A DNA stretch of 17,898 nt from an archaeon (GTDB lineage: Archaea > Methanobacteriota > Methanobacteria > Methanobacteriales > Methanobacteriaceae). A program made the position numbers and the translations under genes. The stretch lies in the NCBI GenBank assembly GCA_024409145.1, contig JAKSUF010000005.1:1-17898 (forward strand). Reading direction: 5' to 3'. Positions 13,576 to 17,898 of this stretch are shown piece by piece (the stretch's first letter is position 1; each line of letters starts with the position of its first letter). Under the pieces are notes generated by a model. It was not told the origin of the DNA. It worked only from the letters and a program-made list of their open reading frames with translations, and ran no database searches.

Positions 13576-14799
13576 GTGAAAGTACAGTCTGATGTTAACA
13601 TAGGGCTAGTGGGTCATGTCGATCACGGTAAAACAACTCTTACTAAAGCATTATCCGGTGTATGGACAGATACTCACAGCGAAGAAACAAAAAGAGGTAT
13701 ATCTATTCGTTTAGGATATGCAGATATTGAATTTAGAAAATGTCCTGAATGTGAAGAGCCTTTATGTTATACTACTGCTAATGTTTGCCCAAATTGTGGT
13801 AATGAGACTGAAATCGTGAGAAAAGTTTCATTTGTTGATGCTCCAGGACACGAAACCTTAATGGCAACTATGTTATCTGGTGCAGCAATAATGGATGGTG
13901 CAGTTTTAGTAATTGCTGCAAACGAAGAATGTCCACAACCTCAAACTAAAGAACATTTAATGGCTCTTGATGTTATTGGAGTTAAAGATGTAGTTGTAGT
14001 TCAAAATAAAATAGATATTGTACCTCGTGAAAGAGCAGTTGAGAGTTACAATGAAATTAAAGAATTTGTTAAAGGTACTTGTGCAGAAAATGCACCAATT
14101 ATTCCTGTATCTGCTCAACAAGGAGCTAATATTGATATTCTTATTAAAGCAATTAATGATATTATAACTACTCCTGAAAAAGATTTAGATAAAGATGCTA
14201 AAATGCATGTAGCTAGATCATTTGATATTAATAAACCAGGTTCCCGTCCTAAAAAACTTAAAGGTGGAGTTATTGGGGGAAGTTTAGTCCAAGGAACTCT
14301 TAAGATAGGAGATATTATTGAAATTAGGCCTGGAATTAATGTTAAAGAAGGTAAACAAGATAAATGGATTTCTCTTAAATCTGAGATTATTGGTTTAGAA
14401 GCAGGTGGAGAATCCGTTGAAGAAATTGGTCCTGGTGGACTTATTGGTGTAGCTACTAAACTTGACCCTGCATTAACTAAAGCAGATTCATTATCTGGTT
14501 CAGTTGCTGGTGCTGAAGGTACATTACCTGATGTTTTACACAGTTTTGAAATGAGAACTGAACTTTTAGATCGTGTTGTTGGTACTAAAGAAGAAAGAGA
14601 TGTAGCTCCAATTAAAATTAAAGAACCTTTGATGATTAATTGTGGTACAACTACTACTATTGGTGTTGTTACTAAAGTTAAGAAAAATGTTAGTGTTACT
14701 TTAAAATTACCTGTTTGTGCAGATAAAGGTGACAGAGTTGCTTTATCTCGTAGAGTAGGTGCTCGTTGGAGATTAATTGGTTTTGGTATCATCCAATAA
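13576..14799 (+). CDS. eif2g: Translation initiation factor aIF2, gamma subunit
   Basis: The GTPase subunit of aIF2, which carries initiator Met-tRNA to the small ribosomal subunit. It has 407 residues. G motifs are GHVDHGKT (13-20), DAPGHE (88-93), NKID (144-147) and SAQQ (179-182). An archaeal/eukaryotic zinc knuckle is present at C56, C59, C71 and C74. Domains II and III follow and end ARWRLIGFGII. The GTG start at 13576 follows AGGTGT (13565-13570) by 5 bases and gives the typical MKVQSDVNIGLVGH. The alpha and beta subunits are not in this window. A long repeat-rich spacer precedes it, so it probably has its own promoter. Confidence 0.97.
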   Translation: MKVQSDVNIGLVGHVDHGKTTLTKALSGVWTDTHSEETKRGISIRLGYADIEFRKCPECEEPLCYTTANVCPNCGNETEIVRKVSFVDAPGHETLMATMLSGAAIMDGAVLVIAANEECPQPQTKEHLMALDVIGVKDVVVVQNKIDIVPRERAVESYNEIKEFVKGTCAENAPIIPVSAQQGANIDILIKAINDIITTPEKDLDKDAKMHVARSFDINKPGSRPKKLKGGVIGGSLVQGTLKIGDIIEIRPGINVKEGKQDKWISLKSEIIGLEAGGESVEEIGPGGLIGVATKLDPALTKADSLSGSVAGAEGTLPDVLHSFEMRTELLDRVVGTKEERDVAPIKIKEPLMINCGTTTTIGVVTKVKKNVSVTLKLPVCADKGDRVALSRRVGARWRLIGFGIIQ

Positions 14800-14817
14800 T
14801 TATTTTATCTGATTTTT

Positions 14818-15219
14818 ATGGGATATGATAAAAAGGAAGTATTTATAGATACTAATTTCTTTTTACTTCCATTTCAATTTAATGTAGATATTATTGAAGA
14901 GTTTAAAATTAGATTACCTAATCATAAACTTGTTACTACTGAATTTGTTATTCGTGAACTTAAAGGTCTTAAAAATAATAAGAATTCTAAAACACGTTTA
15001 GCTGCAAGTTTAGGATTAAAAATTGCTAATTCTAATGAAATTGAAATTAGAAATATTCCATTAAAAAATGGAGAATCTGTTGATGATGCATTAGTTAGAG
15101 TATCTGATATTTTAGCTACTAATGATATTGAGTTACGAAAAAAAGCTAAAAAAAATAATTTAACTATTGTATATTTAAGACAAAAACGTTATTTGGCTAT
15201 TGATGGAAATAGTTATTAA
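14818..15219 (+). CDS. PIN-domain protein, FAF1/Utp24 (Fcf1)-like
   Basis: A 133-residue putative endoribonuclease of the archaeal PIN group related to Fcf1/Utp24, which in eukaryotes cuts pre-rRNA. The PIN acidic residues fit D11 (VFIDTNF), E47 (VIRELKGL), D89 or D90 (SVDDAL) and D103 (ATNDIELRKKA). It starts 18 bases after the aIF2 gamma stop, without a strong ribosome binding site, so it probably relies on translational coupling. It lies beside aIF2 gamma and rpoE in many archaea. No antitoxin gene is adjacent, so a toxin role is unlikely; rRNA processing is the better inference. Confidence 0.85.
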   Translation: MGYDKKEVFIDTNFFLLPFQFNVDIIEEFKIRLPNHKLVTTEFVIRELKGLKNNKNSKTRLAASLGLKIANSNEIEIRNIPLKNGESVDDALVRVSDILATNDIELRKKAKKNNLTIVYLRQKRYLAIDGNSY

Positions 15220-15351
15220 ATATTAATTTATATTATTATATTGATTATATTTATTTGAGGTTATTAACATTTTATATTAATTTAATATTTTATTTTGTTT
15301 ATTAACATTCAATCATATAATTTAATATTTATATTACTTAAATTTACGAAG

Positions 15352-15400
15352 ATTATTAATTTATTAATTAATATTCTTTTTATTAATAATATATGAGGGA
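15352..15400 (+). promoter_or_regulatory. rpoE leader: inverted repeat and ribosome binding site
   Basis: ATTATTAAT (15352-15360) can pair with ATTAATAAT (15382-15390), ending directly before ATATGAGGGA (15391-15400), which holds the ribosome binding site. A TATA-like TTTATATT at 15328-15335 would start transcription near 15355-15360. Upstream, TTATTAACATT occurs twice (15261-15271, 15299-15309). The stem is A-T only and weak. Confidence 0.3.
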
Positions 15401-15405
15401 TTATT

Positions 15406-15978
15406 TTGTATTATATGACAAAAATTGAGGACACAGTTAGAATCCCACCTTATAGATTCGATGAGCCTCTTGAAGATGTAGCTATTGAAACATTAAATGA
15501 AGCTTACAATGGGAAACTTGATAAAGAATTAGGTTTAATGGTTGCAGTAGTAGGTATTGAAGAAATGGGTGAAGGAACTCTTATTATGGGTGATGGTGCA
15601 GCATATTATAGTGTTGTATTTAATGCTATTTTCTTTAAACCTGAACAACAAGAGATTATTGAAGGAGAAGTAATTGAAATCGCAGAATTTGGTGCATTTG
15701 TAAGAATTGGTCCTATGGATGGTCTTGTTCATGTGTCTCAAGTTACTGATGATTATATTAATTATGATTCCAGAGGTGGATCTCTTATAGGTAAAGAATC
15801 TGGTAAAATCCTTAGTGAAGGCGACTTAGTAAGAGCAAGAATTGTTGCTTTAAGTCTTAAAGGAAAATCTGTTAGAGATGTCAGAATAGGTCTTACTATG
15901 AGACAACCTAATTTAGGTCAATTTGAATGGATTGAAGCTGAAAAAGCGAAAGTAGCAGAAAGGAAGGCTAAAGCATGA
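15406..15978 (+). CDS. rpoE: RNA polymerase subunit E' (Rpb7 homologue)
   Basis: A 190-residue stalk subunit of archaeal RNA polymerase that pairs with RpoF and helps open-complex formation, processivity and RNA binding. It has an N-terminal RNP-like domain (about 1-80, IEDTVRIPPYRF) and an S1 RNA-binding domain (about 83-165, GEVIEIAEFGAFVRIGPMDG then LVHVSQV). The TTG at 15406 is preferred because GAGGGA (15395-15400) lies 5 bases before it and it gives MYYMTKIEDTV; the ATG at 15415 is an alternative 14 bases from that site. Its TGA overlaps the ATG of spt4 (15975-15978). Confidence 0.94.
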   Translation: MYYMTKIEDTVRIPPYRFDEPLEDVAIETLNEAYNGKLDKELGLMVAVVGIEEMGEGTLIMGDGAAYYSVVFNAIFFKPEQQEIIEGEVIEIAEFGAFVRIGPMDGLVHVSQVTDDYINYDSRGGSLIGKESGKILSEGDLVRARIVALSLKGKSVRDVRIGLTMRQPNLGQFEWIEAEKAKVAERKAKA

Positions 15979-16157
15979 GTTTAAAAGCTTGTACTCATTG
16001 TAGTAGACTTACAGATAAAGAACAATGTCCAGTTTGTAAAAATCCTACTTCTTCTAATTGGAATGGACTTTTAATTATTACTGATCCTGAAAATTCCACT
16101 ATTGCAAAAGAATTAGGGATTGAACTTCCTGGAGATTATGCATTAAGAGTTAGATAA
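15975..16157 (+). CDS. spt4: Transcription elongation factor Spt4 (RpoE'')
   Basis: A 60-residue zinc protein that binds Spt5 (NusG) and increases RNA polymerase processivity. The zinc ligands are C6, C9, C18 and C21 (ACTHCSRLTDKEQCPVC), followed by the conserved SSNWNGLLIITDPENSTIA and LPGDYALRV. It overlaps rpoE by ATGA, indicating coupled translation of two transcription factors. Its length is normal for archaea. Confidence 0.96.
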   Translation: MSLKACTHCSRLTDKEQCPVCKNPTSSNWNGLLIITDPENSTIAKELGIELPGDYALRVR

Positions 16158-16661
16158 TTTTTATCTTTCTTTTTTTATTTTTAGGTAGAACTACCTTATT
16201 TTAATTATTTTATTTTTTGGGTAGTTACTTTATTGAATTATTTTATTATTACTTTTTTTATATTTATTCTAATTTTATTATTTTACTATTTTTCATAGTT
16301 CTTAAAGAATATAATTCCATATCATATTTTACTTAAATATATAATTATTTTATCTTGTAGATTTTTTCTTTTTTCTTTTTTCTTTTAAGATTTTTTTATT
16401 TTATTTTATATTTTTCTCTTTATTTTTGGTAATTTTTTTATTCTAAGTTTAATTATATTTTAAAGTTTGTGTTTTCTAGTTGTATTCTGTTTTTAGAATG
16501 TTCTTAAATTTAGAATATTGTGTAAAGAATAACTTTATATACTATTTTAATCAGATATATTACTATGATATATTGGTTAGTATTTGAATTTGCTTAATTT
16601 TCATTAAGTTATAATTCCATTAACTAATTATATTAATGATTATATTTTTAGGAGATTAATT
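16158..16661. other. Termination region of the rpoE-spt4 unit and promoter region of the next gene
   Basis: AGGTAG/CTACCT (16183-16188, 16191-16196) is a perfect inverted repeat 25 bases after spt4 and is followed by T-rich sequence, a likely terminator. Further T runs lie at about 16360-16440. TTTATATA at 16534-16541 is a good TATA box; transcription would start around 16560-16565, leaving a leader of about 100 bases. GATATATT occurs twice in that leader near 16553-16576. No gene was recognised. Confidence 0.5.
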
Positions 16662-17162
16662 GTGTTTGTTTTAAAAGAGGATTTAATTCATAAGTTTAAA
16701 GAACCTTTAGGTGAGTTATTTCCAGATTTTAATGATGCACTCCCAGCTATTAAAGAAGCTAAATTTTTAATCTCTGTTGGTGATCAAACTGCTAAAAATC
16801 TCGTTGATAATGATATAATTCCTGATTTGGGGATTATTGATGGACGTATTCAACGAAAAGATCATAATCATACTATTATTACTGCAGAAAACATTTTAGA
16901 TGCAGAAAATCCTGCAGGTACTATTACTAAGGATCTATGGGAAACCATAGAATTTGCAATTAATACAACTTTAAATGATAAAGAAAAACGTTTTATTGTT
17001 GTAAAAGGGGAAGAAGATCTTGCAGTTCTTCCATGTATTTTACTTGCACCTGCAGAAACTGTTATTCTTTATGGCCAACCTAATGAAGGTTTGGTTTTTG
17101 TTAATGTTTCTGATGTTATAAATAAAGCTAAAGAACTTATGAGTTATTTTCATCAGGAATAA
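16662..17162 (+). CDS. GTP-dependent dephospho-CoA kinase (DUF359 family)
   Basis: Catalyses the last step of coenzyme A synthesis in archaea, phosphorylating dephospho-CoA with GTP. It has 166 residues. Family motifs are VGDQTAKNL (39-47), PDLGIIDGRIQR (54-65), NPAGTIT (83-89), GEEDLAVLPCILLAP (116-130) and YGQPNEGLVFVNV (137-149). The GTG start at 16662 follows AGGAGAT (16650-16656) by 5 bases. It lies between spt4 and S24e, a placement seen widely in archaea, and S24e starts 40 bases after its stop, so they are probably co-transcribed. The enzymatic role rests on the characterised Thermococcus member of the family. Confidence 0.92.
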   Translation: MFVLKEDLIHKFKEPLGELFPDFNDALPAIKEAKFLISVGDQTAKNLVDNDIIPDLGIIDGRIQRKDHNHTIITAENILDAENPAGTITKDLWETIEFAINTTLNDKEKRFIVVKGEEDLAVLPCILLAPAETVILYGQPNEGLVFVNVSDVINKAKELMSYFHQE

Positions 17163-17179
17163 TGAGTAAGTTATGCTAT

Positions 17180-17198
17180 AAAACCAAAAAGAGGTTTT
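17180..17198 (+). promoter_or_regulatory. Hairpin covering the ribosome binding site of rps24e
   Basis: AAAACC (17180-17185) pairs with GGTTTT (17193-17198) around loop AAAAAGA. The right arm contains the GG of the ribosome binding site AGAGG (17190-17194, before the ATG at 17203). When folded it would mask part of that site. Six pairs with four A-T make it only moderately stable, so a regulatory role is speculative. Confidence 0.4.
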
Positions 17199-17202
17199 TA
17201 TA

Positions 17203-17526
17203 ATGGAAATTGAAATTTTTGAACAAAAAGAAAATAAATTATTAGATAGAACTGAAGTTAAATTTTACTGTTTATACGAAGGAGAAGCTACTCCTAAAAT
17301 CTTAGATGTTAAAAGCAAATTAGTAGCTTTACTTGATTCTGATAAAGAATTATTAGTTGTAGACACCGTTAAACCTCATTACGGTGAACCTAAAGCTTTA
17401 GGTTATGCAAAAGTATATGATTCTGCTGAAGCTTTAAAAAGTATCGAAAAAGTAAATGTACTCGCTAAAAACGAAGAACCTGAAGAAGCTCCTGCTGAAG
17501 AAGATGATGCGGAAGCTGAAGAATAA
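17203..17526 (+). CDS. rps24e: Ribosomal protein S24e
   Basis: A 107-residue protein of the 30S subunit. It has the characteristic MEIEIFEQKENKLLDRTEVK start and the VDTVKPHYGEPKALGYAKVYD core (about 53-73). It ends in a markedly acidic tail (EEPEEAPAEEDDAEAEE). The ATG follows AGAGG, which lies in a small hairpin. S27ae begins 16 bases after its stop, and the pair forms a standard archaeal doublet. Confidence 0.96.
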   Translation: MEIEIFEQKENKLLDRTEVKFYCLYEGEATPKILDVKSKLVALLDSDKELLVVDTVKPHYGEPKALGYAKVYDSAEALKSIEKVNVLAKNEEPEEAPAEEDDAEAEE

Positions 17527-17542
17527 TTAGGAGGATATTAAT

Positions 17543-17695
17543 ATGGCAAGAAGAGATTTATATACTGTCGATGGCGACAAAATCGTAAGAAAAAACAAAT
17601 TCTGTCCTCGTTGTTCTGAAGGTGTATTTATGGCTGATCATGGTGATAGATATGCTTGCGGTAAATGTGGATACACCGAAATGAAAAATGAATAA
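17543..17695 (+). CDS. rps27ae: Ribosomal protein S27ae
   Basis: A 50-residue zinc-binding protein of the 30S subunit, MARRDLYTVDGDKIVRKNKF and onward. Zinc ligands are C21, C24, C39 and C42 in CPRC and CGKCGYTE. In eukaryotes it is made as a ubiquitin fusion; here, as in other archaea, it is free. GGAGG (17530-17534) lies 8 bases before the ATG. It is the last gene of the window and is followed by a T-rich termination region. Confidence 0.95.
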   Translation: MARRDLYTVDGDKIVRKNKFCPRCSEGVFMADHGDRYACGKCGYTEMKNE

Positions 17696-17898
17696 TTTTT
17701 CTATATTTGATATCTAATTAAAATAATAAGTTTTTATTATTTTATTTTTCTTATTTTTATATTTTTGTTGTTTGTGTTTTTTTTTAGTTATTTTTGTGTT
17801 TTTCTTATTTTTTTATTTTTGTTGTTTGTGTTTTTTTATTTATTCTTTTTTCTGTTAAGGCTTTTTTTTTTTTCTTTTTTTTTTTATTTTTTCTTTAC
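17696..17898 (+). terminator. T-rich termination region with 54-bp tandem duplication
   Basis: After S27ae the strand is almost pure T with some A and G. A block including ATTTTTGTTGTTTGTG is present at 17761 and again at 17815, an offset of 54; similarity extends from about 17746 to 17853. More T runs follow to the window end. This looks like serial T-run terminators closing the ribosomal transcript. No gene is seen. Confidence 0.65.

Noticed and set aside
14115..14792. 225-codon open frame on the - strand within aIF2 gamma
   Set aside because: It is the antisense shadow of a well-conserved gene with no ribosome binding site or recognisable domain.
14818..15219. PIN protein as a VapC-type toxin
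   Set aside because: No antitoxin gene is adjacent and the sequence and neighbours fit the Fcf1/Utp24-like archaeal PIN group linked to aIF2 gamma and rpoE.

Overview
The window is strongly AT-rich archaeal DNA. Its information-processing genes are archaeal in type: histone, L7Ae, aIF5B, aIF2 gamma, RpoE', Spt4, S27ae and a tRNA-splicing endonuclease. It also carries a secreted protein with pseudomurein-binding repeats and a transglutaminase-like (peptidase C71-like) domain. Because pseudomurein walls are limited to Methanobacteriales and Methanopyrus, the source is very probably a low-GC member of the Methanobacteriales such as Methanobrevibacter or Methanosphaera. The genus cannot be fixed from the sequence alone. 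All twenty protein genes found lie on the + strand. No tRNA, rRNA, CRISPR array, transposase or phage gene was seen.

Layout. Positions 1-571 are gene-free and T-rich, followed by a large secreted wall-binding protein (572-2830) whose binding repeats include a perfect 459-bp tandem duplication. It is followed by a hairpin terminator. Next come a DtxR/MntR-type metal regulator (3115-3834) with a candidate operator in its leader, the tRNA-splicing endonuclease (3907-4422), tryptophanyl-tRNA synthetase (4602-5693), a SpoIIM-like membrane protein (5924-6586), threonine synthase (6811-8007) and an archaeal histone (8554-8751). These genes are mostly separated by long T-rich spacers, several of which hold tandem duplications.

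From 9420 to the end lies a conserved archaeal gene-expression cluster: L7Ae, S28e, L24e, nucleoside diphosphate kinase, aIF5B (IF2), S6e, aIF2 gamma, a PIN-domain protein, RpoE' (Rpb7-like), Spt4, GTP-dependent dephospho-CoA kinase (DUF359), S24e and S27ae. L24e/ndk and rpoE/spt4 overlap by ATGA. Other genes are separated by spacers of up to about 500 bases, so the cluster is probably several transcripts. Three genes here appear to start with GTG or TTG behind good ribosome binding sites, as does rpoE with a TTG.

The strongest items for a second look are: (1) a k-turn-like RNA element in the leader of the L7Ae gene, just before its ribosome binding site, suggesting autoregulation by L7Ae; (2) the perfect repeat duplication with a codon-usage switch in the wall-binding protein, and its apparent lack of a normal start codon in front of the signal peptide; (3) an 18-base imperfect palindrome in the leader of the DtxR-type regulator; (4) a 420-base spacer before aIF2 gamma packed with inverted repeats; (5) recurring tandem duplication of T-rich termination regions. 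Apart from these, the window is a largely ordinary housekeeping region; I see no convincing undescribed multi-gene system.
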